From GCA-002728855 sp036340635 (GTDB lineage: Bacteria > Bacteroidota > Bacteroidia > Flavobacteriales > Flavobacteriaceae), in assembly GCA_036340635.1 (NCBI GenBank), contig JAYYYF010000022.1, forward strand, positions 19,771 through 83,770: a stretch of 64,000 bases of DNA, given 5' to 3'. A program made the position numbers and the translations under genes. Each line of letters opens with the position of its first letter. Position 1 is the stretch's first letter. Shown here piece by piece: positions 8,572 to 17,239 of the stretch. Under the pieces are notes generated by a model that saw only the letters and a list, made by a program, of their open reading frames with translations, had not been told where the DNA came from and searched no databases.

Positions 8572-9662
8572 TTATTCAAATTCAACCATGGATAGACAAT
8601 TCTGAATTAGAGGAATTGAAAAAAGTTATAGAATCTACTTATATAACTGAAAATAAAATGACTAAACTTTTTGAAAATATGACTAAGAAGTTAACTAGTT
8701 CAAAATATGCGATATCTGTTGCTAATGGAACTGTTGGATTATATTGTGCTTTAAGATCAATAGATGTTGGGATTGGAGATGAAGTAATTGTACCTAACCT
8801 TACATTTATAGCTTCGTCAAATGCTGTTATTTTAGCCGGTGCAAAGCCGGTTTTTTGTGATATAAAGAAAGAAACACTAACAATTGATGAAAGTAAAATA
8901 TCTGCTCTAATAAATAAGAATACAAAAGCAATAATGCCTGTTCATCTTTATGGATTTAGTGCAGAAATGAATGAATTAAAAAAAATTGCATCTAAATATA
9001 ACCTTAAAATAATAGAGGATGCTGCTCAAGGAGTAGGTGTAAATTATAAAGGGGAGCATGTAGGTTCCATTGGCGATATAGGTGTTTTGTCCTATTATGG
9101 TAACAAAACTATTACTACAGGGGAGGGAGGAATGATTCTTACTAACAATGAAGAATTTGCAAAAAGATGTTACAGGTTAAAAAATCATGGGAGAGATCAA
9201 AAAGGAACCTTCATGCACAATCACATAGGGTTTAATTTTTCTTTTACAGATCTTCAAGCGGCAATAGGTGTTTCTCAAATGAAGAAACTAGGCAAAATAA
9301 TTAATAAAAAGGAAATGATTTTTAACAAATATTTTGATTCCCTTAAAATGATTGATGAATTGAATTTTTATGAAATAAAAGATCAAGGAAAACCAGTATA
9401 TTGGTTTAGTTCATTATATAGCAAAAAAGTAGATGGGATTATAGAGTTTTTAAAAAACAAAGGCATACAAACCAGAAGATTTTTCTATCCGCTTCATCTA
9501 CAGCCTTGTTATCAAAATGAACTCTTAAGTATTAATCCAGCTCATTTCCAAGTTTCAGAAGATGTTTATTTTAATAGTTTATCATTGCCTTCATCGTATG
9601 TTTTAAAAGAGCAAGAACAAGATTTCATTATTAAAAACATTAAATCTTTTTTTAGGTGCTAA
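8568..9662 (+). CDS. DegT-family sugar aminotransferase, perosamine-synthase-like
   Basis: This 364-residue protein, coupled by ATGA to the ColD-like gene, keeps all catalytic features of a true PLP aminotransferase. They are SVANGTVGLY near 50-59, Asp151 in IIEDAAQG and Lys180 in YYGNKTITTGEGG. The last motif is nearly that of GDP-perosamine synthase (Per/RfbE), which aminates C4 of GDP-4-keto-6-deoxymannose, again the gmd product. Other sugar aminotransferases share much of this pattern, so the substrate could instead be the dTDP-4-keto-6-deoxyglucose made by RmlB. The cytoplasmic location is inferred from the absence of a signal. The C-terminal PLHLQPCY segment is typical. Confidence 0.82.
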   Translation: MIIQIQPWIDNSELEELKKVIESTYITENKMTKLFENMTKKLTSSKYAISVANGTVGLYCALRSIDVGIGDEVIVPNLTFIASSNAVILAGAKPVFCDIKKETLTIDESKISALINKNTKAIMPVHLYGFSAEMNELKKIASKYNLKIIEDAAQGVGVNYKGEHVGSIGDIGVLSYYGNKTITTGEGGMILTNNEEFAKRCYRLKNHGRDQKGTFMHNHIGFNFSFTDLQAAIGVSQMKKLGKIINKKEMIFNKYFDSLKMIDELNFYEIKDQGKPVYWFSSLYSKKVDGIIEFLKNKGIQTRRFFYPLHLQPCYQNELLSINPAHFQVSEDVYFNSLSLPSSYVLKEQEQDFIIKNIKSFFRC

Positions 9663-10390
9663 AAGTTTCATTAATTACAGTCTGTTACAATTCTTCAAAG
9701 ACAATTTATAAAACACTTGAATCAGTTAAGAATCAAAAATTTAAAAATTTTGAGCATATTATTGTTGATGGTAAATCAACTGATAATACACTTGAAATTT
9801 GTTCTTCATTCTCACACGTAAAAAAAATAATATCTGAAAGAGATGATGGTGTTTATGATGCATTCAACAAAGGAATTGCATGTGCAGAAGGTGACATAAT
9901 AGGATTTTTAAATTCCGATGATGTTTATTATAATAGTGAATCTTTAGATCTTATAGTTCATAATTTTAATGACAATACAGATTGTGTTTTTGGAAATTTA
10001 CTTTATGTAAATTATAAAGGGGAAGTTGTTAGAAGATGGAAATCAAAAACTTTTAAAAAAGGAGCTTTTAAAAAAGCTTGGATGCCTGCACATCCTACTT
10101 TTTATTGTAGGAAAGAAATTTATGACAAATTTGGAGGATATAATGCTAAATACAGAATAGCTGGAGATTTTGAATTAATGCTTAGGTTTTTGGAAAAAAA
10201 AAGGATCCGTTCAAAATTTATAAATAAGCCCCTTGTAAGAATGCTTTCAGGGGGTTTAAGTAATGAAGGGATTATAAGTAAAATTAAAATTTTAAAAGAG
10301 GAATTTGACGCCTTTGAAGAAAATAAAATAAGCGTTAATAAATTGTTTTATATTGTCTATAAAGGTGGAAAGATTAGAGAGTTTTTTTAA
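9656..10390 (+). CDS. GT2-family glycosyltransferase (WcaA-type)
   Basis: This 244-residue GT-A enzyme starts at a GTG overlapping the stop of the previous gene. The order VSLITVCYNSS, IIVDGKSTDNT (about residues 35-45), SERDDGVYDAFNKG and FLNSDD (metal-binding 88-89) is typical of short GT2 enzymes of O-antigen clusters. A later AGDFELMLRFLEK carries the acceptor-side acidic residue. The family usually transfers one sugar to a lipid-linked acceptor on the inner face of the membrane. It is the last glycosyltransferase before the rhamnose-nucleotide genes. Donor unknown. Confidence 0.85.
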   Translation: MLKVSLITVCYNSSKTIYKTLESVKNQKFKNFEHIIVDGKSTDNTLEICSSFSHVKKIISERDDGVYDAFNKGIACAEGDIIGFLNSDDVYYNSESLDLIVHNFNDNTDCVFGNLLYVNYKGEVVRRWKSKTFKKGAFKKAWMPAHPTFYCRKEIYDKFGGYNAKYRIAGDFELMLRFLEKKRIRSKFINKPLVRMLSGGLSNEGIISKIKILKEEFDAFEENKISVNKLFYIVYKGGKIREFF

Positions 10391-10424
10391 TTCAATTATC
10401 TTTATAATATAAAAGTTTTACTAG

Positions 10425-11291
10425 ATGAAGGGCATTGTTCTCGCAGGCGGGTTTGGAAGTAGATTACATCCTGTTACTAGGGGTGTTTCTAAACAACTTC
10501 TTCCAGTTTATGACAAGCCAATGGTTTATTATCCAATTTCAGTTTTAATGACCGCAGGGATTAATAAAATTTTATTGATTACAACGCCTACAGATATCTC
10601 TTCCTATAAGAGGCTTTTAGGTGATGGCTCATTGTTTGGGATCCAATTAGAATATGCTGAACAAAAATCTCCTAATGGGCTAGCTGAAGCATTAATTGTT
10701 GGAGAAAGTTTTATTGGTAAAGATAGAGTTTGTCTGATTTTGGGAGACAATATTTTTTATGGGAAAGGACTTGACCTATTAATGGAAAGGGCAATAGAAG
10801 AATCAAAACAAGCTACAATTTTTGGTTACAAAGTAAAAGATCCTCAGAGATACGGTGTAATTGAATTTGATGACAAAGGGAAGGTTGCTTCAATTGTTGA
10901 AAAACCAAGACATCCAAAAAGTGATAAGGCCGTAGTTGGATTATATTTTTATCCCAATGAAGTTGTTGAAATCGCAAAAAATGTCCGCCCTAGTTCCAGG
11001 GGAGAGCTAGAAATTTCATCCGTTAATCAGGTTTTTCTAGAGCAAGGATTATTGCAGGCAAAAATTTTAAGCGATGGTTTTACATGGTTAGATACAGGTA
11101 CTCATCAATCCCTAATAGAAGCAGGCCAATTTATACATACAGTTGAAAAAAGACAAGGACTTAAAGTAGCTTGCCTGGAAGAAATTGGTTTTGAAAATGG
11201 GTGGATCACTCGTGAAAAGCTAATCTCTATTGCAAATAATCTTTCTCACACAGAATACGGACAATACTTGTTAAAAAGATATAATAACTAA
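10425..11291 (+). CDS. rmlA: Glucose-1-phosphate thymidylyltransferase
   Basis: This 288-residue protein is the first enzyme of dTDP-L-rhamnose synthesis (glucose-1-phosphate + dTTP to dTDP-glucose). The nucleotide-binding start GIVLAGGFGSRLHPVTRGVSKQ is followed by LLPVYDKPMVYYP. The metal-binding LGDNIFYG lies near residue 107, VEKP near 157 and WLDTGTH near 222. These are full-length RmlA hallmarks. A 34-base gap precedes it, the longest inside the sugar cluster, and contains TATCTTTA, one base off the TAnnTTTG consensus. A weak internal promoter for the rml genes is therefore possible but unproven. Confidence 0.96.
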   Translation: MKGIVLAGGFGSRLHPVTRGVSKQLLPVYDKPMVYYPISVLMTAGINKILLITTPTDISSYKRLLGDGSLFGIQLEYAEQKSPNGLAEALIVGESFIGKDRVCLILGDNIFYGKGLDLLMERAIEESKQATIFGYKVKDPQRYGVIEFDDKGKVASIVEKPRHPKSDKAVVGLYFYPNEVVEIAKNVRPSSRGELEISSVNQVFLEQGLLQAKILSDGFTWLDTGTHQSLIEAGQFIHTVEKRQGLKVACLEEIGFENGWITREKLISIANNLSHTEYGQYLLKRYNN

Positions 11292-11304
11292 GAGGATAAT
11301 TAAA

Positions 11305-11877
11305 ATGATTATTAAACCTACTTTTTTCCCAGAAGTTTTAGTTATAAAGCCAAAAATTCATCAAGACAAAAGAGGTTGGTTTATAGAAAGTTTTCGTTTA
11401 GATCTTTTGGAAGAGGTCGTTGGCCATTCATTGAACTTTTGTCAAGATAATTTAGTTAAGTCTACTTTTGGTGTTTTAAGAGGATTACACTATCAAAAAC
11501 CTCCTTTCACTCAATCAAAAATGGTCAGTGTCATATCTGGGGGAATATTAGATATAATTGTTGATGTTAGAAAGGGATCTCCCGATTTCGGAAAATATAT
11601 TTCATTAGAACTGACTGATAGAAATCAAAAACAAGTTTTTATACCAAAGGGATTTGCACATGGATACATATGCATTACAAAAAGGGCAATTGTTTCCTAT
11701 AAGGTTGACAATTATTATAATAAAGGATCAGAGGTAACTATTGTACATGATGATCCTCATTTGGGTATTGACTGGCAAATACCTTCTGAAAAGATCACAA
11801 TTTTAGAAAAAGAAAAGAATATTATCGTTTTTAGTCAAGTGAGTCATTTTGATTTTAAAAAATCTCTTTATGACTAG
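11305..11877 (+). CDS. rmlC: dTDP-4-dehydrorhamnose 3,5-epimerase
   Basis: This 190-residue cupin enzyme performs the C3 and C5 epimerization of dTDP-4-keto-6-deoxyglucose. The conserved blocks are RGWFIESFR (23-31), VLRGLHYQ with the catalytic His62, IPKGFAHGY (113-121) and YKVDNYY (132-138) with the active-site tyrosine region. It starts at an ATG 13 bases after rmlA. The 3' end overlaps rmlD by 8 bases. The length matches the family. Confidence 0.95.
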   Translation: MIIKPTFFPEVLVIKPKIHQDKRGWFIESFRLDLLEEVVGHSLNFCQDNLVKSTFGVLRGLHYQKPPFTQSKMVSVISGGILDIIVDVRKGSPDFGKYISLELTDRNQKQVFIPKGFAHGYICITKRAIVSYKVDNYYNKGSEVTIVHDDPHLGIDWQIPSEKITILEKEKNIIVFSQVSHFDFKKSLYD

Positions 11878-12733
11878 AATACTAGTAACTGGTGCAAATG
11901 GGCAGTTGGGACAATCATTTCAATACTGTGCTTCAGACAATCCAGAGTTTTATTTTGTCTATAAGGATCGTTCTGAATTAGATATATCTAATCTAAATCA
12001 GCTTCGAGGGTTTTTTCAAAATAATAAGATTAACATTGTAATTAATTGTGCTGCCTATACAGATGTAGATCAAGCAGAGAAAGAAATTGAAAAAGCTAAA
12101 AGAATTAATACTCATGCAATTAAGGCTTTATGTGATTTGTCTCAGGAGTATCAATTCAAGCTAATTCATTTTTCTACTGACTATGTTTTTGATGGGACTT
12201 CAAAAAAGCCATATGATGAAATGGATCTTATTGGACCATTGGGGGTTTATGGTAGAACAAAAGCTGCAGGAGAAAAGGTAATATTAAGTACTAGTCAAAA
12301 CATGTGGATTATAAGAACCTCATGGCTTTTTAGTCCTTTTGGGGAAAACTTTGCAAAAAAAATTTTTTCACTTTTACAAATAAAAGATAAAATCAACGTG
12401 ATTTCAGATCAAATGGGAAGCCCAACTTATGCCTTAGATCTTGCAAGAGATATACTTAAGGTGCTTTCTAAAAATATTTCTAATAAGGAATTTAAATTTT
12501 TTCACTATGCTAATACAGGTCAAACTACTTGGCATGGTTTTGCTTCCAAGATAAAAGTATTGTGCAAGTCAAATTGTATTGTTAATCCTGTAAAAACTAG
12601 TTTTTACAAAACTTTAGCTAAAAGGCCTAAATATTCAGTTTTATGTTGTGAAAAGTTTAAAAAGGAATTTAACTTGAACCCCCAATCATGGGAATTAGCA
12701 TTGGAGGACTGTTTAATTAAAATTAGAGAATAG
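11870..12733 (+). CDS. rmlD: dTDP-4-dehydrorhamnose reductase
   Basis: The start chosen is ATG 11870, giving 287 residues beginning MTRILVTGANGQLGQ. An upstream in-frame start at 11849 would add seven residues before the conserved start of the SDR fold and lies deep in rmlC. The NAD(P)-binding GANGQLG is at 8-14. The catalytic segments follow as HFSTDYVFDG and YGRTKAAGE (Tyr-x3-Lys). The enzyme reduces the 4-keto group to give dTDP-L-rhamnose. It overlaps rmlC by 8 bases and is followed directly by rmlB. Confidence 0.95.
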   Translation: MTRILVTGANGQLGQSFQYCASDNPEFYFVYKDRSELDISNLNQLRGFFQNNKINIVINCAAYTDVDQAEKEIEKAKRINTHAIKALCDLSQEYQFKLIHFSTDYVFDGTSKKPYDEMDLIGPLGVYGRTKAAGEKVILSTSQNMWIIRTSWLFSPFGENFAKKIFSLLQIKDKINVISDQMGSPTYALDLARDILKVLSKNISNKEFKFFHYANTGQTTWHGFASKIKVLCKSNCIVNPVKTSFYKTLAKRPKYSVLCCEKFKKEFNLNPQSWELALEDCLIKIRE

Positions 12734-12736
12734 GTG

Positions 12737-13732
12737 ATGAAAAAAACAATTTTAATTACTGGTGGGGCTGGCTTTATAGGATCACACTTGGTCAGATTTA
12801 TGGTTAACAAATATCCAAAAAGCAATGTTGTTAATTTTGATTCTTTAACTTACGCAGGAGACTTAGAAAGAATAAAAGATATCTCAAAGGAACCCAATTA
12901 TAGCTTTATCCAAGGAGACATTACCGACCTTTCTTTATTAAAAAGCCTTTTTAGCAGTTATGATTTTGATAGTATAATTCATTTGGCAGCTGAATCTCAT
13001 GTAGATCAATCAATCAAAAAGCCTTTGGAGTTTGCTCAAACCAATATTATAGGCACTCTTAATCTACTAGAAATAGCGAGGAAATCATGGAATGACAAGT
13101 TTAAGAGGAAGTTGTTTTATAACATTTCTACAGATGAGGTATACGGTACCCTTGGAGAAGAGGGTTCTTTTATTGAGACTAGTAAATATAGCCCAAGATC
13201 TCCATATTCTGCTTCTAAGGCTTCTGCAGATCATTTTGTTAAGGCATATTATTACACCTATGGAATGCCAATAATTATATCTAATTCTTCTAACAACTAT
13301 GGCCCTAACCAATACCATGAGAAATTGATTCCTTTGGTTATTAAAAAAATTGTTGAGAATAGATCAATTCCAGTTTATGGAGATGGTCAAAATGTTCGTG
13401 ATTGGCTTTACGTTGGAGATCATATTGAAGCTATTGATTTGATATTTAAAAATGGCAAAATTGGTCAAAATTATAATATAGGAGGTGACAATGAGATTAG
13501 AAATATTGACTTAATACATAGAATAATAAAAATATGTGATAAATTTTTGGGCAGATCAGCAATGGCATCATTAAAATTGATAAAGTATGTTAACGACAGG
13601 AAGGGACATGATTATAGGTATTCTGTTAATTCATCAAAATTGAGAAGAGAATTAAAATGGAAGCCCAAAACAATATTTGAAGAGGGTCTCGAAAAAACAG
13701 TTATCAATTATTTAAATCAATATACAAAGTAG
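12737..13732 (+). CDS. rmlB: dTDP-glucose 4,6-dehydratase
   Basis: This 331-residue extended SDR starts at ATG 12737, 3 bases after the rmlD stop; a GTG at 12734 is the weaker option. The NAD-binding motif GGAGFIGSH is at 9-17 from the start. The active-site triad region is ISTDEVYGTLGEEG, and Tyr-x3-Lys is in SPYSASKASAD. NNYGPNQYHEKLIP and GQNVRDWLYVGDH are RmlB signatures. It makes dTDP-4-keto-6-deoxyglucose for RmlC. With rmlA, rmlC and rmlD the pathway is complete in the window, in the order A-C-D-B. Confidence 0.96.
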   Translation: MKKTILITGGAGFIGSHLVRFMVNKYPKSNVVNFDSLTYAGDLERIKDISKEPNYSFIQGDITDLSLLKSLFSSYDFDSIIHLAAESHVDQSIKKPLEFAQTNIIGTLNLLEIARKSWNDKFKRKLFYNISTDEVYGTLGEEGSFIETSKYSPRSPYSASKASADHFVKAYYYTYGMPIIISNSSNNYGPNQYHEKLIPLVIKKIVENRSIPVYGDGQNVRDWLYVGDHIEAIDLIFKNGKIGQNYNIGGDNEIRNIDLIHRIIKICDKFLGRSAMASLKLIKYVNDRKGHDYRYSVNSSKLRRELKWKPKTIFEEGLEKTVINYLNQYTK

Positions 13733-13735
13733 CAG

Positions 13736-14119
13736 ATGAAGTTTCAAGGCGTAGGATTATTTTTATTAAGAGTAGGGTTTTCTATTTTGATGTTAACACA
13801 TGGATACGGAAAATTTTTGCGCCTTTTCGAAGATAAAATAAAATTTTCTGATCCAATTGGACTTGGAAAGGAAATATCATTGTATTTGGTTATTTTGGGG
13901 GAATTTATTGCTCCAATTTTTATCATTTTAGGTTTAAAGACAAGGTTTTTTTCCATTTTCCCTATTATAACAATGTATGTGGCTGCTTTTATTTCACATG
14001 CGGATGATCCTTTTTCCAAAAAAGAGAAAGCAATTTTATTTTTGTTTGGTTTTATTGTTGTATTAGTCTCTGGTCCAGGGAAATATTCGATAGACCATAG
14101 CTTAAAAAATAGAATTTGA
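13736..14119 (+). CDS. DoxX-family small membrane protein
   Basis: This 127-residue protein has four hydrophobic segments: about residues 5-22, 45-64, 68-85 and 99-115. The first segment LLRVGFSILMLTHGYGKF and the later LGEFIAPIFIILGLKTRF are typical of the DoxX family. The members' functions are mostly unknown; a redox- or respiration-linked role has been suggested for some. It begins 3 bases after rmlB, so it is probably read through from the sugar operon, although the function is unlikely to be related. It ends 91 bases before rplU, where a new promoter is visible. Confidence 0.8.
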   Translation: MKFQGVGLFLLRVGFSILMLTHGYGKFLRLFEDKIKFSDPIGLGKEISLYLVILGEFIAPIFIILGLKTRFFSIFPIITMYVAAFISHADDPFSKKEKAILFLFGFIVVLVSGPGKYSIDHSLKNRI

Positions 14120-14181
14120 TCTAAAATGGGTTTCTATTAAAAGTCATCAATGAAAAATCTTCAGATGTTTTATAAATTACT

Positions 14182-14189
14182 TATATTTG
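14182..14189 (+). promoter_or_regulatory. -7 element of the rplU-rpmA promoter
   Basis: The sequence TATATTTG matches the Bacteroidota -7 consensus TAnnTTTG. It lies 21 bases before the rplU ATG. No convincing TTG is visible at -33. Its position means an in-frame TTG at 14187 lies within the promoter and cannot be the rplU start. Confidence 0.6.
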
Positions 14190-14210
14190 CCATCCGAAAA
14201 GGGATTCACT

Positions 14211-14672
14211 ATGTACGCAATTGTTGAAATAGCAGGACAACAATTTAAAGTTGAAAAAAATCAAAAGTTATTTGTTCATCGATTAGATCAAAAAGAGGGA
14301 TCGAGGGTTTCTTTTGACAATGTTCTTCTTTTAGATGATGGTAAGAATATAAATATAGGAACTCCAATAATAACTTCAGCATCTGTTGAAGCAAAAGTTT
14401 TGAATCACTTGAAAGGTGATAAAGTAATTGTTTTTAAGAAAAAAAGGCGAAAAGGATATAAAACAAAAAATGGACATCGTCAGTTTTTAACAGAACTTTT
14501 GATTGAAAAAATTAATGAGAAGAAAGCTTCAAAAACTGTATCAAAAAAAATAAAAACAGAGGATAAAGAGAAGTCTGTTAAAGAAAAAAAGCAGGTGAAA
14601 AAGACTGTTCCTCTTAAAAAGGCATCAAAGACCTCTGGAAAGACTTCTTCTAAAAAAGGTAACAAAAAATAA
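14211..14672 (+). CDS. rplU: 50S ribosomal protein L21 with lysine-rich C-terminal extension
   Basis: The ATG at 14211 gives MYAIVEIAGQQFKVEK, the standard L21 start; the longer frame from TTG 14187 overlaps the promoter. The 153-residue protein contains the normal L21 core of about 100 residues (VFKKKRRKGYKTKNGHRQ near 80-97). A tail of about 50 residues made mostly of Lys, Ser, Thr and Glu follows. Such tails occur in some Bacteroidota L21 proteins and probably contact rRNA, but this is inference. It is followed by rpmA after 9 bases, the usual pair. Confidence 0.96.
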   Translation: MYAIVEIAGQQFKVEKNQKLFVHRLDQKEGSRVSFDNVLLLDDGKNINIGTPIITSASVEAKVLNHLKGDKVIVFKKKRRKGYKTKNGHRQFLTELLIEKINEKKASKTVSKKIKTEDKEKSVKEKKQVKKTVPLKKASKTSGKTSSKKGNKK

Positions 14673-14681
14673 GTTTTAAAA

Positions 14682-14942
14682 ATGGCACACAAAAAAGGCG
14701 TCGGTAGTTCAAAAAACGGGAGAGAGTCCGAGTCTAAACGTCTTGGGATTAAAATTTTTGGAGGACAAGCTGCAAAAGCTGGTAATATAATTGTCAGACA
14801 AAGAGGAACTCGACACAACCCAGGCGACAATGTTTATTTAGGTAAAGACCACACACTACATGCAAAACTTGATGGGATAGTAAACTTTACTAGGAAATCA
14901 AATAAATCTTTCGTATCGATTCTCCCTATAGAAGGGAAATAA
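14682..14942 (+). CDS. rpmA: 50S ribosomal protein L27
   Basis: This 86-residue L27 begins MAHKKGVGSSKNGRES, so the N-terminus is of the unprocessed type that reaches the peptidyl-transferase centre, without the cleaved leader found in Firmicutes. It contains LGIKIFGGQ and IIVRQRGTRHNPG, both signatures. It is convergent with ahcY, with only 4 bases between the stops. No terminator hairpin is visible there. Confidence 0.97.
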   Translation: MAHKKGVGSSKNGRESESKRLGIKIFGGQAAKAGNIIVRQRGTRHNPGDNVYLGKDHTLHAKLDGIVNFTRKSNKSFVSILPIEGK

Positions 14943-14946
14943 AGTT

Positions 14947-16269
14947 TTAATATCTATAATGATCTGGCTTATACGGGCCCTTAGGATTAACCCCAATATA
15001 TTTTGCTTGTTCTTCAGACAGTTCTTCAAGTTCAACTCCAAGATGTTTAAGATGTAATGAAGCAACTTTTTCATCCAAGTGTTTTGGCAGCATATAAATT
15101 TTGTTTTCATATTTATCAACATTGTTCCAAAGTTCAATTTGAGCAAGTGTTTGATTGGTAAAAGAATTACTCATTACAAAGCTAGGATGACCAGTAGCGC
15201 ATCCTAGATTCACCAACCTTCCTTCAGCCAGAATAATTAGTTGTTTATTGTTTTCAAGCGTATATAAATCTACTTGAGGTTTTATTTCAACTTTTGAATA
15301 ACCGTAATTTTTATTTAACCAAGCCATATCAATCTCATTATCAAAATGACCAATATTACAGATTACCGCTTTATCTTTTAATGCCAAAAAATGTTCTTTA
15401 TTAATTACATCCTTATTTCCAGTAGCAGTGATTACGATATCTGCACTTGATATGGCGGAAGAGAGTTTTTTAACCTCATATCCATCCATAGAAGCTTGAA
15501 GCGCACAGATTGGATCAATTTCAGTGACAGTTACAATTGCACCTGCTCCTCTAAATGAAGCTGCAGTTCCTTTACCTACATCACCATAACCTGAAACAAC
15601 AACTCTTTTTCCAGCTATCATAAGGTCTGTACTTCTACGAATAGCATCAACAGCACTTTCTTTACAGCCATATTTATTGTCAAATTTTGATTTTGTAACG
15701 GAATCATTGACATTAATTGCAGGAATTGGTAAAGACCCTTTTTTCATTCTCTCATAAAGGCGAAGAACCCCAGTAGTTGTTTCTTCCGAAAGGCCTTTAA
15801 TTCCAGGGATTAATTCAGGATATTCATTTAAAACCTTATTGGTGAGATCTCCTCCATCATCTAAGATCATATTTAGTGGTTTTCGATCTTTCCCAAAAAA
15901 AAGTGTTTGCTCAATGCACCAATCAAATTCCTTTTCATTCATTCCCTTCCAAGCATATACAGGGATTCCATCTGCAGCAATTGCAGCGGCAGCATGATCC
16001 TGAGTAGAAAAAATATTACAACTGCTCCAGCTAACTTCAGCCCCTAGATCTATTAGGGTTTTAATAAGCACAGCAGTTTGAATTGTCATATGCAAGCATC
16101 CAGCAATTCTTGCCCCTTTTAAAGGCTTTGATTTGCCATACTCTTTTCTCAGAGACATTAGCCCTGGCATTTCTGCCTCCGCAAGCCTAATTTCCTTTTT
16201 ACCCCAATCAGCTAAACTTATGTCTTTAACTTTGTGTGAGAAAAAAGTTGTTTTATTTCTTGTTTTCAT
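14947..16269 (-). CDS. ahcY: S-adenosylhomocysteine hydrolase
   Basis: The start chosen is ATG 16269 (440 residues, MKTRNKTTFFSHKVKD). A longer frame to 16305 would run over the promoter and lacks family support. The enzyme splits S-adenosylhomocysteine to adenosine and homocysteine with a bound NAD. Signatures are GCLHMTIQTAVLI (57-69), SWSSCNIFSTQDHAAAA (80-96), the NAD-binding GYGDVGKG and the C-terminal PDHYRY. It keeps methylation reactions running, including any by the FkbM enzyme at 1521. It is a single-gene unit, divergent from the phosphopantetheinyl transferase. Confidence 0.97.
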   Translation of the reverse strand: MKTRNKTTFFSHKVKDISLADWGKKEIRLAEAEMPGLMSLRKEYGKSKPLKGARIAGCLHMTIQTAVLIKTLIDLGAEVSWSSCNIFSTQDHAAAAIAADGIPVYAWKGMNEKEFDWCIEQTLFFGKDRKPLNMILDDGGDLTNKVLNEYPELIPGIKGLSEETTTGVLRLYERMKKGSLPIPAINVNDSVTKSKFDNKYGCKESAVDAIRRSTDLMIAGKRVVVSGYGDVGKGTAASFRGAGAIVTVTEIDPICALQASMDGYEVKKLSSAISSADIVITATGNKDVINKEHFLALKDKAVICNIGHFDNEIDMAWLNKNYGYSKVEIKPQVDLYTLENNKQLIILAEGRLVNLGCATGHPSFVMSNSFTNQTLAQIELWNNVDKYENKIYMLPKHLDEKVASLHLKHLGVELEELSEEQAKYIGVNPKGPYKPDHYRY

Positions 16270-16293
16270 TATTACCTTTGTGAATTCAGAGGA

Positions 16294-16301
16294 CAAAATT
16301 A
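16294..16301 (-). promoter_or_regulatory. -7 element of the ahcY promoter
   Basis: On the minus strand the sequence reads TAATTTTG, matching TAnnTTTG, 24 bases upstream of the ahcY ATG. No clear -33 TTG is seen at the normal spacing, so the call rests on the -7 match and its position in the divergent intergenic region. Confidence 0.5.
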
Positions 16302-16322
16302 GCACTTTTAAATCAATTTTAA

Positions 16323-16949
16323 ATGCCTTTATTTCATAGTTTTAAATTAGATAAAAACAAATCAGTTTATATATGGGAAATTAAAGAATCTTTGATGGAT
16401 TTAAAAAAAAACATTTCCTTGTCATCAAATGATAAAAAAAAATTATTGTCAATTAAATCTTTGGAGCATAAAAAGGGATTTTTAGCTTCTAGGAATTTAT
16501 TTAACTCTGCTAAAATTGACAAACTAGGATTTAATTATAGTTCAGATGGGGCACCTATATTAAATAATGAAAAACATATTTCAATAACCCATTGTAAAAA
16601 CTATGCTGGAATTGCAATTGGGGAAAACAATTTAGGAATTGATTTGGAAGTTTATAGGGAAAAAATTATTAGCATAGCTCCAAAATTTATAAATGATAAA
16701 GAAAAATTTATTTATAATTTTCAATCTCCTGTCGAAGGGCTAACACTTATATGGACAGCAAAAGAAGCTATATACAAAGCAGTTTCTGTTAGAGGAATTA
16801 ATTTTAGGGATCATATCATAATATCACCATTTAGGGATGGTGATAAAAATGGATCTGCAAAGGTTTTTTTAAATAAAAAAGAAATAAAATTTTCGCTTAA
16901 TTTTATGATAAACAAAAATTTTTGTGGAACGATTGCATATATAAATTAA
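16323..16949 (+). CDS. 4'-phosphopantetheinyl transferase superfamily protein (Sfp type)
   Basis: This 208-residue protein transfers phosphopantetheine from CoA to carrier proteins. The Mg-binding GIDLE is at 105-109 (D107, E109), and the second core WTAKEAIYK is at 144-152 (K147, E148, K152). SITHC near 87-91 is also conserved in the Sfp/HetI class. The size fits a monomeric Sfp-type enzyme rather than the short AcpS. No polyketide or peptide synthetase is in the window, so it may serve the fatty-acid carrier or a distant cluster. It lies 3 bases upstream of the thiamine-binding gene and may lead that operon. Confidence 0.87.
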   Translation: MPLFHSFKLDKNKSVYIWEIKESLMDLKKNISLSSNDKKKLLSIKSLEHKKGFLASRNLFNSAKIDKLGFNYSSDGAPILNNEKHISITHCKNYAGIAIGENNLGIDLEVYREKIISIAPKFINDKEKFIYNFQSPVEGLTLIWTAKEAIYKAVSVRGINFRDHIIISPFRDGDKNGSAKVFLNKKEIKFSLNFMINKNFCGTIAYIN

Positions 16950-16952
16950 TAA

Positions 16953-17213
16953 ATGAAAATATCTATAGAATTAACACTTACACCACTTCAAGAAGATTAT
17001 GAAATACATATAAAAAATTTCATTAAAAAATTGAGAGAATCTAATTTTAAGGTCGTTGAAAACTCATTAAGTACGCATATTTATGGTGATTATGATCAGC
17101 TTACAAATTTTTTGATTCCATTAATAAAGAAAAATTTTCAAGACCAAAAGAATGTTGTACTGCAAATAAAAATTTTTAAAGGGGATAGGAGTAATTATAC
17201 ACCTAGTTTTTAA
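16953..17213 (+). CDS. Thiamine-binding protein, MTH1187/YkoF-like
   Basis: This 86-residue protein fits the Thiamine_BP (DUF77) family. It starts with ISIELTLTPLQEDYE, has FIKKLRES followed by the STHIYGDYDQL block, and ends with IKIFKGDRSNYTPSF. Members bind thiamine or its pyrimidine part as a ferredoxin-like oligomer. The cytoplasmic location is inferred from the lack of a signal. Its place directly upstream of a PnuC-type transporter, a kinase and a TPP riboswitch supports thiamine binding here. It begins 3 bases after the PPTase stop. Confidence 0.78.
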   Translation: MKISIELTLTPLQEDYEIHIKNFIKKLRESNFKVVENSLSTHIYGDYDQLTNFLIPLIKKNFQDQKNVVLQIKIFKGDRSNYTPSF

Positions 17214-17239
17214 TCCCTTTTTATAATTCTGTATTTTTT

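Noticed and set aside
13092..13318. Open frames on both strands inside rmlB as nested genes
   Set aside because: They lack any recognisable protein pattern and sit within a strongly conserved enzyme gene.
14187..14210. TTG start giving a longer L21
   Set aside because: The codon lies inside the TATATTTG promoter box, and the L21 family begins at MYAIVEI.
16270..16322. SAH-responsive riboswitch ahead of ahcY
   Set aside because: The gap is only 53 bases and holds a promoter box; no aptamer-like stems are visible.
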